DNA from: Camelus bactrianus
Lineage: Eukaryota > Chordata > Mammalia > Artiodactyla > Camelidae
DNA length: 64,000 nucleotides
Assembly (NCBI RefSeq): GCF_048773025.1
Contig: NC_133556.1
Span: 5,425,001-5,489,000 of the forward strand
Reading direction: 5' to 3'
Shown: piece after piece, positions 22,201 through 35,524 of the stretch
Position numbering within the stretch: position 1 is the first letter of the stretch
Layout: each line of letters starts with the position of its first letter
The notes under the pieces: model-generated
The model's database searches: none
The model's input: only the letters and a program-made list of their open reading frames with translations
What the model was told of the DNA's origin: nothing
Translations under genes and position numbers: made by a program

Positions 22201-23905
22201 GAAACATTTAGCACCATATTTAAGGCTTTACTCAACATCAAAATATTGAAGAGAAAATTATTATTTGTGTATGGAATTATTATAGTCCCAATCTTTTTCA
22301 TTGCAGAAGAATCTAGTCTGAGTGACTGTTTTCTCATGGCATTCTTTTATTTAATAGGTGTTACAAGTAGGTACGTATACTTTATTTATGGATCTCATTT
22401 AAGCTATTTTTATTTTAATGTGGCCTATAAACATTTTTATTTTTCCTGAAATTGGTTCTTACTGTTCACAGCTTCCCTAAGATATGTTAATACACCAATG
22501 TTAAAACATACCAACTTCTGAAAAGTTTGTCATTTAGCTTTTTCTGCTGTTCTCAGCCAAAGATCTCTCCAAAACAGACTCTTAGGCCTGCTCTTTCCTG
22601 AGGACCCTGTTCCTTTCCGGCCACAACATTTGGATTCTTGTTGATGTCTCCATTCTCTCAAGCACCTTCAGTGATGGTTTCCTAGTTTTAAAAAAGCTTT
22701 ACACTAGCAGGTATGCCATCCCTACTTACTGTTATGGTGTCTTCTTTCCTAATGTAAAGCATCTTCCTTTAAAAGAATTGGATTTACACATCCTGTCCAT
22801 CCATGAGTATGAAGGATTCTGCTTCCCCTGAGTTTGTGGAGGCAGCTAAACATTTTCAAGTGACACCCAAGTTCTTAGCTGTGTTAACAATCTGTGCCAA
22901 CAAGACTGGTGGTGACTTAGCTATATTCAGCACCTACTCTGCATGCCTAAGTTTAGAATTATTTTATCTATGTCCACTGAAGGCCAGCAAAATGCTTAAG
23001 TCTATTTTTGATAGGATAAAACATAAAGAATTTACACTTAAGAAATCAGAGATCTTCATAAGGGAATGCTGCCTTCCATCAAAGGTGTTGCTGCTCTTAT
23101 ATTTCCAGAGAGCGTATTTCAAGAATGGCGGAAATACCTGTAAAATTTAACTGTTAACAAAATTTGTTTTATTATCTGTTTGGATTTCTGCACTCAGTCT
23201 CCCCTCATCAATTCAGGTCAGTATTTGAAGTGTATAGTTGTTTCTACATGCATATTTTTTGTATTTTGCTTGAGTCTAGAGGCCATATAAAAGAACATGG
23301 GTTTTTTAGGCTGATGAAACTGATCACAGATGTTGGCTCCAGAGTTCAGGGTCACTGTCATAACACCTAGCAAGAGTTCATGATTTTTTAGATGATGTCA
23401 AAGCATTTCGTTATATTTTCCCATCTTAAGCATCATAACATTTTGTGAATAAGACAAGTGTTACTTAAAATTCTAGTTGTTCCAGCGATTCAGGCTTTCA
23501 TAGTCCATATGTTAAAATATTCACTGGGGAGTCCTTAACAAATATATAGAAATGCTTTGCTTTGTAAGCCTCTTGTGGCTAACCTCTAGGATAGTTCTCC
23601 AGCCATATTTGACCTCTTAGCCATCAGCAAGCATAAGGTCTCATCAGGGCAAGGCAGGGACCTAAATGAATTGATCTAAATGTAAAAGCAAATGAAAAAA
23701 ATGCATGTTTTTTTTTCCTGTTTATGAACATGTATACCGTTACAAATAGAGACCAGTGTCACCTCTGGTGATTATGAAACAGAGGATTAAGTAATCTCTA
23801 AATAGAAGAAAATGTAAAAATCACATGTATGCATTTGGTTTAGGAATGTGCTTTTATACTTCCACTTGAATAAAGGTGTGTTTGATACTCTGAGAATCTG
23901 TTTCA

Positions 23906-23911
23906 AATAAA
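23906..23911 (+). promoter_or_regulatory. Candidate ZNF655 polyadenylation signal
   Basis: AATAAA lies 2.2 kb after the stop, with a second AATAAA at 23869-23874. Long 3' UTRs are normal for this gene family. Earlier cleavage cannot be excluded from sequence alone. Confidence 0.45.
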
Positions 23912-25392
23912 ATCTGAAGTCCTCAGCCAGAAGCATTTGGGAATCTTGGAATCACCTTCCTGGCTGTGACTCAGTTCCTTCTAGAAACCTGCTTCACAGC
24001 AGGAATAGGTCACTCTCCATATGGATACAAAGTTTGCTCTTCCACAGACCTCTTGAAAAAAGTCTAAATGCTCAAGATTTAAAGGGTCATTCGATTGGGA
24101 TGGTGTTCAAACATAGAGTAAGAGTAAATAGTTTGAGGTTTCAGTGGAGTTAGGCAGAATTTTTTAAAAAATAAAAACCCCACATTAAAAAAAAAAAGAG
24201 AAACCAGAACAATCCTTGAGGGCAAGTAACTTGTCCCTTTAAGCTTACTGATATTTAATCGGTCCAATATAATATGAGTTAGTGTTCTTAGTCTTTTTAG
24301 TCTTGGAAGATGGGGGAGGGAGGAGAAGAAATCTAATAGTTGGGACACTTAATTTTATGTATCTGTCCACTTGCCTACTTACATATATGTATGTATGCAC
24401 ATATGCAGACAACACCTTCGCAAGGGAGCCAGCTCTGTTTTACAGAGGAACTGAGGTGTAGAGAGGTTGAAGAACCTGTTAGTGTCACACAGCAAGTTAA
24501 TGGCTCCAAGTCGGAGCTGTTTGACTCCAAAGCTTTCCGTCATCATGGTGTTGGTATCAGACACATCCCAGAACCCAGAGAAGAGATGTTTTCTTTGATA
24601 GCTCTTCATTCCCTGTTACATACCCAGTGATTTACTGTTCGTTTGCAGCTGATCCTAAATGTTCCCAGAGCTTTCTGGGAAGCTGGGAGAAAATATCCCA
24701 TTATCTTTTGGGAGCCACTCAGAACCTCCCTACCCCCGCACCATTCTCTGAAACAGGCTTAGACAATTTTGACAATGACAGGCCATAGGTCAAAGCTCCC
24801 AAATTACTGTCTCCTGTCAAGACAGCTCCACTGCCATCACTAGATTGGTATTTCCATTTCTCAGTGCACCAGATGTGCTCTTAGTTTTTTTTTCTGGGAA
24901 CTAGAACTTGCTGATGGATGTTTTCCTACCAAGATTTACTCTTACCTCTGGCTGTATTACAGCAGTGGAGCAAAGTGGATAGTGGGAAAATTAAGTTTGA
25001 TTCCTAGGTTTTTGGCTTAAGCAAGAGTAGATAGAGGTAGACTGGAGAGAGAGCACTGAAAGTGGAGCAGGGAGAGCATTTCAGGCAAAGCATGTCAGAA
25101 GGCCTGCATATGAAAGAGTATGGCATTTTCAAGGCAATAATAAATGAGCTCTTTGGAGAATGCCTCACCCTAGGAAATAGTATGTTAAGTAACTGAGGGT
25201 TTAAGAACAAACTTCAGAGGAAGCCCCTAGGGTGTTATGTCATCAAAGCACTATGGAGTTCTCACATCCAAAAATGTAACCTCGTATGTCCTTTCACTCA
25301 TTCAGTAATACAGTTACCAGGCACTGTGATATTTAGTGCTAGCCGATGGGTACAGTTAACCTAATCAAACAGTCTATTGAGTAGAGAAGACA

Positions 25393-25600
25393 AACTGGTT
25401 AGTCAAAGCAATGACTTTGGAATTAGATATACCTATGTTTGAACTTTCTTTGCTAGCTGTATGACTTTGGGCATTTTACTTAGCCTTTCTAGTTTTCTTG
25501 TCTATCCAACGTAGTTAGTAATAGCATGAAAATTAAATGAGGTAATGTAAAAGCTACTGGTCATATAGTGAGTGCCAGCAAGTGATTCATGTACATACTA
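25393..25600 (+). repeat. MIR SINE
   Basis: Sense MIR: 'gactttggaattagatatacc', 'ttgctagctgtatgactttgggca', 'ttacttagcctttctagttttcttg', then 'aaattaaatgaggtaatgta' and 'tagtgagtgcc'. Confidence 0.75.
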
Positions 25601-26899
25601 ATATAAAAACCACTAAAGTAAGAGGAGAGACACTTAGCATAAAATCTAAAAAAGAGAGAATGAGCCAGACTTTACCCGTGGAGGACTAGCATTGTCCAGG
25701 GAGGGATACCCTGGGTTAGGAGAACTTAAATATGACTAGAGGAATCATTCATTAGGCATCGTGGGCTGTGGTAACTGCCTCCTGGCAGGCACTTCCTGCT
25801 GGGGTCAGCAAACTGTGACCTGTCCCTTCTTTCTAATGTTTGTTTCCTATGACATCACATCTTACACTCCCTTCAAAACAGGAGTGCATGAAGGAACCAC
25901 ATGTTAAATCTAAGGCTGTTAAGAATGGTTTCAAATAGATGGTACCCTGTACAAACCAACAAGAAAATACAAACTGGAATTTTTTATTTTGTTGCTCAAT
26001 AGCATTCACTCTCTTCACTTTTAAGAAAATGGTTAACCTCTTATATTTGTATTTCACCCATGTTTATAAAGTTACAACTGAGGCATAATTACAGGTGTCT
26101 GTCTTTTTTTCTTGCCCACAGTTGCTCATTTACAAAATTTCCCGCAGTCTTCCTCCATTGTCTTTCCATTGGCAGGTGTGGTTAGCTGCCAGGCTCTGGT
26201 TTCAATGGGCCAGGGTTCAAATCCTGCCTCAAGTTTGCTTACTAACTCTGCAGCTTCTGGCGTGTAAGATAGTGAAAAGTACCAGCTACACGGGATTGTA
26301 TTCATGAGATCATGTTAGTTTCAGTAGTTATTTTTGAGTTTAGCAGGAAAGTCCTCTTTAACGTGAACAACTCATTTCCTTAATCTTCTTTCCTGGCTCA
26401 GCGTATCATATGTGCCTCAGCAACCCTGTACTCCAGGTGCGGTAGGTGTTGGGACCCTGACCCTATCTCTAAGGTTTTTCTTTCTCTTTAAACCCATTGG
26501 TACCATGGTACATGCTCCAGGCAAAACTGGGAGGCCTGCGTATGGAAGGGACACCAGGTGGGTTGGAACGGCAAAGGGAGAGAAGGACAGGCTGGACTGA
26601 GGGTGTAGGTAACGGATTTTGGCCCGGCAGGGTCAGCGTGGCCTGTGATCATGAAGAAAGGATGTGGAGGTGGGTGGTAAAGCAGGGCAGGAGAAGAGCT
26701 GAGCAGGCAAGTGGGCTGCACACGGGACAGTGGGGATGAGGAAGCAACAACCGGTTTAGATCCTAAGTCCACTTGGGCGATGAGGGGCAAGTGGAGAAAT
26801 CTTGTGTCCTGCAACCCTTCCTTGAGAGGAGGACAAACGCCGAAGGAGGTCCCCATCCAGCTCCCCAGCGGCCCCTAGAGAACCCGCGATCGAGATTAG

Positions 26900-27320
26900 A
26901 CCTCCGAGCTGCCTAGATGGGACCCGGAAGTGCGCGCCCAGGAACCCGCGTTTCCAGGCGTCCCCCTGGAGGCCCAGGTCGCCGGCACTGGGCGCTCGGC
27001 GGGCAGAGAGTGAGTGTCGGGGTCCCGCGACCCCGGGCTGGCGGGAGAGGGGCGGGCGGGCGGCGCGGGGCGGCGGCGGCGGCGGCGGGGACTTCCGCGG
27101 GGCGCGGGCGGGGGGCGCTGCGGGCCGGGCGGCTCCTCGGCGGCGGGGCCCAGCCTGCCCGCCAGGCGGACGGAGCCTCCCGGGAGACGCCACCCACCGT
27201 TTTCCCTACATCTGCCCCCTTGTCGCTCTTTCCTGAAGTGACTGCTGGTCCCTCGTGTCGGGTTCTGAAGAGCATTTAGACAAGATCTTGGCCTTGGAGC
27301 GGCACCGGGGAGTGGACCCA
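26900..27320 (+). promoter_or_regulatory. CpG island of the second C2H2 gene
   Basis: Very CpG-dense, including a GCG-rich run at about 27068-27088. A donor GTGAGT at 27010-27015 could end a non-coding first exon (around 27009), and a pyrimidine-rich acceptor ending at 27238 could begin the exon that carries the start codon at 27325. The overlapping open frames on both strands (26756-27345) are composition artefacts. Confidence 0.65.
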
Positions 27321-27324
27321 GCCC

Positions 27325-30300
27325 ATGGAGAAGCTGCCTGAGCATTTGTCTCCGGAGTCCCTGTGTCCATCCCCCGAGCAGGAGCCTGGAAAGAGCAAGG
27401 GTGAGGAGCTGACCTAGCTGACTTTCTTTGTCTAAACTTTGTCCTTCCCACCAAGCCCTCAGATCAGATGGACACGATTAACCGTACACTTAGAATTGTC
27501 CTGGTGCCAGACAGATTCTTTTTTGTTTTTAATTCAAAGCTCTATACCACGTAAATAAAGCCAATAACTGTTTCCTCTCTAACTGTGTGGAACAAACCTG
27601 CAGACCTGCAGCAGCACTGTCCCTAGCACCGTCTTGAGGATCTGTCATTCCAACACCTGTTAACTTTTTTTTTTTTTTTTTAAGTGGCGGTGCTGGGGAT
27701 TGAATCCAGGACCTAGTGCATGCTAAGCACACACTCTACCACTGAGCTATACTCTCCTCCCACTGGTAGTTTTTTTGGTCTTTAGAGAAGCTCGGTAAAT
27801 GTGCGAATAAATAAATGAATGAACCCAGCCACGTGTGTCCCATACCCCAAGTACCAGGAAAAGAGTGCCTCCCGAGTTGTGTTTCATCATTAGGGAAGAT
27901 ATGTTTTCCACCTAAGGTGTAAACTTCAAGAGGGTGGCTTGCCTGTGGAGTACAGTAGACAGGCCAGCCACCTGCTGATGGAAAATGAAGTTAAACTGTA
28001 AATACCAGCATTTTAATTTCAATCTGCTGTCCCAAGATTATCTGGTATGTGCCTGGCCTTTAAAAAAAAATGGACTTGGATTATTTAATTGGGAGACAAA
28101 GGCATATATAACCCTCATCGTGAGTTTTGAGATGGTTTACGCTTGGGGGTTTTCTTTTACACATTTAGCCTTCTAATGATGCTTTCAGCTGATTTTTAAC
28201 TCAAGTATTTATTGAGTTGTTACTAGAAGGTGCTGAGACTAAGATGAAAGAAAACCTAATCTCTGCCCACCTACCAGCTTGGAGTTGAGTTGGAATAGTT
28301 TTACCTGTGAGAGGCTACAGGACAGTAAACAGTGTAGAAGTTCACAAGAGGAGGTCCCTATGAACTGGGTATTGGCCCAGGAAGCCTTAGAAAGTCAACA
28401 GTTTGGTCTTGAAAGAATTTAGAGTAAGAGAAGAATCAGGTTTTAGGTGAGAGGGGTAGGCCTTAGCACAGGCTTCTCGCTGTGAGTCTAAGAGACCAAG
28501 TGTCTTATTTGCCTTCCTGAAATACTTATTTATATTTGTCCATACTGCATAGCCTGGCATTCAGGGTTCTCCGCGGTGTGGTCTCAACCCAACTTTAAAG
28601 TCTTCATCTCAGTGTTTCCCCAGACAGACCAGCAAGACTGGTGTGTCTGCACATGGTGATGCTGAAGACACTTTGCACCATCCACCGTTGTGCCTTTGGG
28701 CCCTTTTCCTGCGTTGCCGTCCTCTCCATTCTCTGTACCTAAACCCCACACATCCCAGCCCCCCATGCTTGAAACTTCGGCACAGGGCAGCCTCCTCCAT
28801 GAAGCTTCTGAATCAGACTGGGCGCGTTGGAGGAAGGAAACAAACAGAGACATTTACGTGGAAACCTGCAGGACTTGGTAGTGGAGCAGTTGTGGGAACT
28901 TGGGTGCACTTGCCTCTGTTCCCTTTGCTGTCACACCTCTTAAAAAAAAAATCTTCACCAGTCACTATTATCTTTGTGACTCCCCTTCACTTCTCAGTGC
29001 GGAGCACTTCTTTTGCTCCAAGGAAACAGGTTATATCCGGATTGCCAGTGGCTTGACTGATGGATCCACTGGACACATTTTTTTTCACCCCTAATTTGTT
29101 TGACCCCATGATATTTTTGTTGATGTGATCACTATTCCTTGTGACTCTTGTTCTTTGGTTTTGGAAGCACCGTTTTATCCTGGTCCTGCCTCTTGCCTCC
29201 TCAGGGCCTTTCCCACCCCTGTTGTTCCACCTGTTTCCTAAACATCGATTTTCTCCAAGACTGTTCTCGGCCCTCTTCTCTTTTTCCTCCTGTGGGTGAT
29301 CTTGTCCCCTTCTTATGACTTTAGTGTCCACTGTATGCTGCTCTTGCTTCCCACTGAACTGGATGTTCCTAGGCGTCCTTCCGGGCCAGTCTGTTCTGCC
29401 ACCCCCGCCTCCCTCCCTTCCAGTGACTACCTTGGCTAATTTTAGTAAGTGCTTTTCCCAAGCCAGGAAACTGGGCGTCATCCCCTACATTCTCCTCTCT
29501 TCTATATTCACTTGGCTACCAAATCCTGTCAGTTTTCCTTCAGAAAGGCCCGAGTCTGTCGCCTGTCACCTCCACTTCCTCGCTGAGGACGTTGTCTTTC
29601 TCTCGGGTTGTTGACGAGCTATTGGTGGCTCCCCCACTCTTGGCTGCCCTCCGTACTGCTGCCGGAGAGAACTTCCCCAGGAACAAATTGATGATTTGAT
29701 TCTCTGCCTATAGAATAAAGTTCAGAATCCTGAGTACGGCATATCGCTCTTCATTATCTGTGTGTTTTAAAAAAAAAATTGGTTAGAGTGAATTATTATT
29801 TTTTTGTCTCTTCATTATCTGGCTTTATTTTTCTGCCACACATTTAGAGTAGATGTTTTGGTCACACTGAATTTTTTTTATCACTACTCCTTAAACTTAG
29901 TATTCCTTTTTATGTTTCTGAGCCTTAACATATGCTATTATTCCTGCCTGGAATTCTCTTTACCTTGTTGATCCTGTTCATTGTAGCTCAGGATGCAGCT
30001 CAGTTTCATTCTTGGAGGATGCCAACCCCAAGTCACCCAGGCAGGGGCTGTCGTTCCTAATTGTGCTTTGAAGCACCATTATCATCTCTCTGCCAGTGTC
30101 TTATGCGTGCTAAGTGGCTCATATGGTTGTTGAGTGATTAAATCAGAAGGGAAGTATTTAGTTTCCTAGGACTGCTGGAACAAATTGCAACTGCATGGCT
30201 TAAAACAACAGCACTGTTTTCTCTCACAACTCTGGAAGCTAGCGTCCAAGAGGGCCAGGCTCGCACTGAAGGCTCTAGGGGAGAATCCTTCTCTGACTCT

Positions 30301-33300
30301 TTCTAGCTCCTGGTGCCTCCCGGCCATCCCTGGTGCTCCTTGACTTGTGGCTGCATCTCTCCAGTCTCTGCCTCCACTGTCACAGGGCCTTCGTTCCCGT
30401 GTTTCTGTGTCTGAGTCCTCCTCTCCTTTCTCTTATAAAGATACCAGTCATTGGGTTTAGGGCTCACCCTAATCCATTATGGCCTCATCTTCACTATTTA
30501 CCTCTGCAAAGACCCTATTTCCAAATTAGGTCACATTCTGAAGTGCGCATGAATTTGGGGGAGGTGGGGCACCGTCAGACCCAGTACAGGAAGCATTGCT
30601 CATTTCTTCTGCTGTTAGAAGTCAGTGTGCTTGGGGTCACACAGTTTTGTAGATAAACCACTTGAAGAGCTGTGTAGATCTCCCCCTCCCTTTAAGTGAG
30701 AAGCAAATCAGTCTAGAAACATTTTTTTTAAACCTTCACCCACAGGAACACATTTGACGTGCCTACTCTTTCAGAGGCAGCTGCTCTCTTCTTGGGCTTG
30801 TCTCGCTCTGTCTCAGATTGGCCACTGTCTGTCGAGGCATTCCTGGGGGTCCTGCCACCTGCCAGAGTTTGGATCCAAGTTTTTGATATTTCTTCTGCAA
30901 ATGGCTCAAACCCATGAGGAGATAATACCTCTCTGAATTCTATTTAAGTCTCAGTCCTGAAGAGGTTTTATAAATGGTCCTTTTGGGACCCTCTGTGATT
31001 TATAGATTCTTCCCTTGATGGAGTAGAACTTCCTTTTAATGGATTGCTAGGAAATAATCAAGAGCATTTAAAAGCCTGTAATGTGTGCAGAGTTCTTTGT
31101 GTAATGCTGGGATTGGAGGAAAAGGAAGATATCTTTTACTCTAGAGATGCTTTCAGTATAAATACTGAAGGGAACACACAAACACACAACTAAACATTTC
31201 TAAGGAGAGGTCCGAAGACAATATGGTTAGACTCCATGAGGGAGGCAGGAACCGTACGCTTTAGAGATTCAAAGGAAAGAGGTCACTTCCAGCTGGGGGT
31301 TGGGGCAGGGTTAGATTTCAGGAAGGAGGCTGCCTGTGACCTGGGTCTTGAAGGGTGGATAGGAGTTTGAGAGGTGAAGTTGGAGGGAAGGCTCCTGTGG
31401 GTGGAGAGAGGAGGCTCAGCGGAGAAGCAGGTGTGTGGGGATGTAAATGTTCAGATTAACTGGAGTGCAGAGAAGATGTGACACAGGATGAGACTGTGAA
31501 ACAGGCAGAGTGGAGTTAGATCGTGGAAAATGAAGGCCAGGCCAAAGAGTTGAGATTTTGTTTGGCAGAAGTTGAAGTATGTTAGCTTTGCTTAACAGGA
31601 GGATAGCCAGGGAATGTTGCAAATCAAGAAAGAGAATCTGATTTGTTTAGTGCGAGAAGTGATTAGGACCTGACTTTAAGGTATGAGCAGTGGTAATAGG
31701 GAGGCAGGGACAAAATCAAGAAGTTGTGCTGGAGGTAGAAGCAGTAGCACTTGTTTACTGCACAGACGTGGGGGCCCAGTCACTGATCATTGTAACCGCA
31801 CCCCAACCCCACTTTTCATTTTGAAGAATGTTAAAGCTACAGATGAGTTGCAAGAATACGCTACCAAATACTCACACGCCAGTGTCTGTGCAGGGTGGGG
31901 ACGTGTTGCTCTCGGGAGACTGGTGTGAGAGCCGCCACATGGAGATCTTCCTAGATTCTTGGAAGTGCTGCAGCTGTTTTACAGATGTCCCCTGTCTTGG
32001 TCAGTGGGACACTGTCTGTCCAGCTGTTCAACCCAGAGATAAACCTTCGTCTCCTTCGTATCCACGTCCATCGGTCAGTAATCCTGTCAGTGCGACCGTC
32101 AACATTTTCTCCAGAGTCTGAGCACATTTTATTACCTTCTCTGCCGCCACCTGGGTTTAGGTCGCTGTCATCTCTCACCTGGATTATTACAGCAGCCTGG
32201 CTGGTTCTCCGTGCAACGCCTTCCCGCGGTCTACACAAGACAGCAGCCAGGGTGATCCCGCTAAAATGTCGGATCTTGTCTTCCTCTGGTCGGAAGCCTC
32301 CAGTGGCTTCCTGTGCCACTCAGTGAAAGCAAACCTCTTACAGACCTGTACCTACAGCCCATAAAAGGGTCCTCTGATCCCCTTTTTTATGTCTCTGACC
32401 TCATTTCGTACTACTCTCCCTGTTGCTTATTCCACTCCAGTCACACTTGCCTCCTTGAACACCCAGGGCCTTTGCACTTGCTGTGTCTTCTGTGGGTAAA
32501 GCTATTTCCCAGACAGCCTTCTCTCCTTCAAGTCTTTGCTTATGCCATTTTCTTAGTCCTTCTTTGACTGTGATGTTTAAAGTTGCAACGTTTTGGCGTA
32601 CTCCCCTGTCCCCTGCACCCTAATCCTTGTTCCTTGCTTTTTCCCCTCAATAGCACTTTTATGACCTTTCAGCAGTATGTAATTTACGTAGTTTATTATC
32701 TATCTCCCTTACTAAAATGAAAGATCTTAGAGGCTTTTTTGTCTGTTTCAGCCACTGATGTATCTCACTGTCTGGAACTGTACATGGAATGTTTCTGGTG
32801 CTCAATAAAATGCGCCGAGTGTCACATGACTTGTGAAGATGAGAAGTATTTCTGGATTTGTAGGAGAAGGGCCACCTTCAGCTTCATGGAGAAGGTGATA
32901 CTGAACAGGGCCTGAGAGCAACGAGGTTGACATTCTTGACTTTGACGGGCAGGCGGTCAAATCTTGGGCAGTGGGTCAAATAAAGGGCACATCCTTTAGA
33001 ATGTAAGCCTTCGCATGTTGTGGGAGAGAATGAATAGAGTGGTTCAACAGATGGTAAAGAACTTTGTGTAAGGAGATCAGAATGGGGCTGGAAGACAGGT
33101 GGGGACCAGATCAGGGACATATCAAAGAAACCTTAGTTCCTGCTCCCACGAGATTGCAGTCTGACAGATAAGGTGACACATGTGCAAGGGGATGTGAAAA
33201 CATTAAGCCAGTCATCCATTCACACCTGTCAGAATGGCTGTCATCAAAAAGACAAGAAATAACAAGTGTTGGTGAGGACGGGGAGAAAAGGGAACCCCCG

Positions 33301-35524
33301 TGCACTGTTGGTGCAGCCACTATGGAAAATGGTAGGGGGGTTCCTCAAAAAAATTAAAAATAGAACTGCCATAGGATCCAGCAATTCCACTTCTGGGTAT
33401 TTATCCAAAGGAAACGAAATCATTATCTCAAAAAGATATCTGCACCCACATGTTCACTGCAGCATTATTTACAGTAGCCAGGACATGAAAGCAGCTTAAG
33501 TGTCCATTGACAGATGAATGGATGAGAATGTGCTATAGATGTGCACAGTGGAATATTATCCAGCCATAAAAAAGATGGAATTCCTGCCATTGCAACAAGG
33601 ATGGACTTTGACGGCATTATGCTAAGTGAAATAAGTCAGAGAAGGAGAGATACTATATGACCTCACTTGTATGTGGAACCTGAAAAGTCCAAACTCACAG
33701 ATATAGAGAAGAGATTAGTGGTTGCCAGAGGTGCGGGGTGAGGAGTGGGAGAATTGGATGAAGGGGGCCCAAACTTTTGGTTATAAGATAAATAAGTCCC
33801 AGGAATGTAATGTACAATTTGGTGACTATAGTTAACAGTACTATATTGTATATTTCAAAGTTGCTTAGAGTCGATCTTAAAAGTTCTCATCACAGGAAAA
33901 AAAGTGTGAAAAAAGCAAAACCAAAACAATATCTAGACTGAGTGTACAGAAGATGAGGGCATATCTGGAGATGGAGAACAAGGGTAAATATGTTTCTGTG
34001 ATAAGATATCACAGGTAATAAATTCCTTAAAGGCAATTTCCATTCCCCCAATAAAATCAGGGCTGCCTACGTTTGAGGCTTTTACTGCTGATGGAAATGC
34101 TGCATTGGATATTTCTCGGCACCCTCTTCCAGAAAGATCCCTGTAAGCAGAGGGCCTGCTTTCTCTAGTATCACTGCACTTTAGTAAGCCATGCTTAATA
34201 AATAAAACTTAAGAGGAGAAAAGAATTAAAGTAAACAGGAGATGTTTTTCTGTCATCTCCTTTCAATGCAGCCAGGGTGCAGAATTGGCTTTTGTGTGTT
34301 CTCTTAGAGTTGAAAAGATTTGGAAGTATTTCTCACTACCCTATGCTTCATATTGTAAACAACCTTTCCTCCTCTTCTTCCCCTCCCTTTATCAAATCCC
34401 CCCATTTTGCAAAAAGTTTCCAAAAGATGCATAAAAAGTCCGAGTATGTCCACGTTTGTAAGTGAGCATCTGCGTGTAGAGAGAGATTCTCAACAGGAGA
34501 GAGGAAGGCACTGGGATCTGGTTATGGGAAGGGAGCCTTTCCTGTTACCACAGTGACAATCCATGTGGCCAGGGTACCATGTGGACAGAGCCTCTGCCGT
34601 GAGGTTCCCCTCTTATTATCCGCTCAGTCCCTGTGCCTCCCCACACGTAGCCCCCAGCATCAGCCTTCCTGTATTCTGAGCTAACTCCGCTTCCCTCAGA
34701 CTCTGCTTTCCTGTTCTGCTAATTCCAGTGTATCTGTCCGGTCAGGTATTCGTGTGTAAACCCCAGCTTCGGTTTCCCCTCCACGTCTCCAGCTCTGCTC
34801 CACTTGTACCCATCTTTTCCCTACGTTGCAGGGCCATTTTTCATGCCTCTTGGAACCAAATAGCCTGGAATACTTTGACCATCCCATTTCCCACCAGGAG
34901 TTTTTATTGTTACATATACCTTTTTTGTATTTTCTATCAGATGGTGAGACCTGGACTGAGGATCAATTAATTATAAAGCAGAAAACTCTTGAAGTAGGGA
35001 CACAACTACATGAAGGAGATGAATGTGAACAAAACAAACATGAGGGACCCTTTGAGTGTGGACGAAACTTCTGTAATACCGCACACTTTATCCACCAGCC
35101 ACAAGTTCTTATTGAAGAGAAACCCCAAATGTGTAACATGTATGGGAAATTATTCAGGCAGAGCTCATACATTATTCAGCATGAAAAAATCCACATGCAA
35201 GAGAAACCTTACGAGTGTCGTGAATGTGGAAAAGCCTTTGGTCATAGTTCAAATCTTATTCAGCATCAAAGAATACACACTGAAGAGAAACTCTATGAAT
35301 GCAGTCAGTGTGGGAAGACCTTCCGGCGCAGCTCACACTTAATCCAGCATCAGATAACCCATACGAGGGAGATGCCTTATATGTGTAATGAATGTGGAAA
35401 AGCGTTCAGCCGGAGCTCAAGTCTTACTCGACACCAGAGAATCCACACTAGGGAGAAACCCTATGAATGTGCCGAATGTGGGAAGGCCTTCAGCCAGAGC
35501 TCACATCTGATAGAACATCAGTGA
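27325..35524 (+). CDS. KRAB-less C2H2 zinc-finger gene, ZNF655 paralogue, truncated
   Basis: Two coding exons join in phase 1: 27325-27400 ([19 protein letters not shown]...) and 34941-35524, giving 219 aa. The second exon opens [15 protein letters not shown], very like the last exon of ZNF655 ([16 protein letters not shown]), which suggests a tandem duplicate. Two degenerate fingers (residues about 64-108) precede good C2H2 units at 116-138 ([10 protein letters not shown]), 144-166 and 172-194, and a partial one from 200. An in-frame TGA at 35522-35524 falls between the two His ligands of this fourth good finger; four more good fingers follow in the same frame. I found no KRAB exon in the 7.5-kb intron. 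I do not recognise a specific orthologue; a DNA-binding role is inferred from the fingers alone. It may be a functional short protein or a young pseudogene. Confidence 0.65.
27664..27763 (-). mobile_element. Camelid tRNA-derived SINE, antisense
   Basis: A poly-T run (27666-27682), then 'ggtgctggggattgaatcc', 'aggacctagtgcatgctaag' and 'ctctaccactgagctatac', the reverse of the camelid SINE head. It lies in the intron of the second C2H2 gene. No clear target-site duplication was seen. Confidence 0.88.
30160..30650 (+). repeat. Old interspersed repeat, family not assigned
   Basis: The sequence matches a common mammalian repeat, with 'ggactgctggaacaaattgc', 'ggcttaaaacaacag', 'ctcacaactctggaagcta', 'ccctaatccattatggcctc' and 'aagaccctatttccaaatta'. 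I recall the consensus but not its family name with certainty. Confidence 0.65.
32140..32815 (+). repeat. L2 LINE 3' end
   Basis: Sense L2: 'cctggattattacagcagcc', 'cagccagggtgatcc', 'cctccagtggcttcctg', 'cctttgcacttgctgt', 'aaaatgaaagatcttagagg' and a terminal 'ggtgctcaataaaa'. Confidence 0.75.
33213..33905 (+). repeat. LINE-1 3' end fragment
   Basis: Closer to consensus than the copy at 779: 'tcagaatggctgtcatcaaa', 'acaagtgttggtgagga', 'tggtgcagccactatggaaa', 'cagcaattccacttctggg', 'cactgcagcattatttacag', 'atggaatattatccagcc' and 'ggttgccagaggtgc'. It is sense-oriented and 5'-truncated and ends in an A-rich tail. Confidence 0.88.

Larger units (their letters stand above)
22201..26900. other. 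ZNF655 3' UTR and intergenic sequence
   Basis: No further gene seen. Contents: presumed 3' UTR to about 23.9 kb, antisense MIR (about 24420-24535: 'acagaggaactgaggtgtagagaggttgaag'), L2-like antisense (about 25290-25370), sense MIR (25393-25600) and another MIR piece (26175-26270). The 115-codon frame at 22803-23150 has no domain and lies in the presumed UTR. Confidence 0.5.
27765..33200. other. Intron of the second C2H2 gene with old repeats
   Basis: No KRAB or other coding exon recognised. Contents: L2-like sense sequence (about 29080-30120), an old interspersed repeat at 30160-30650 (listed separately), antisense L2-like sequence (about 31000-31680) and an L2 3' end (32140-32815). Open frames in this block, for example 28643-29056 and 28987-29481, overlap these repeats and have no domain. 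Confidence 0.5.

Noticed and set aside
22803-23150. 115-codon frame in the presumed ZNF655 3' UTR
   Set aside because: No domain, no splice sites, AT-rich; length is within chance for this window size.
26756-27345. Several overlapping open frames of 75-149 codons on both strands
   Set aside because: They lie in a CpG island, run in all frames, are Arg/Pro/Gly/Ala-rich and have no domain; GC content alone explains them.
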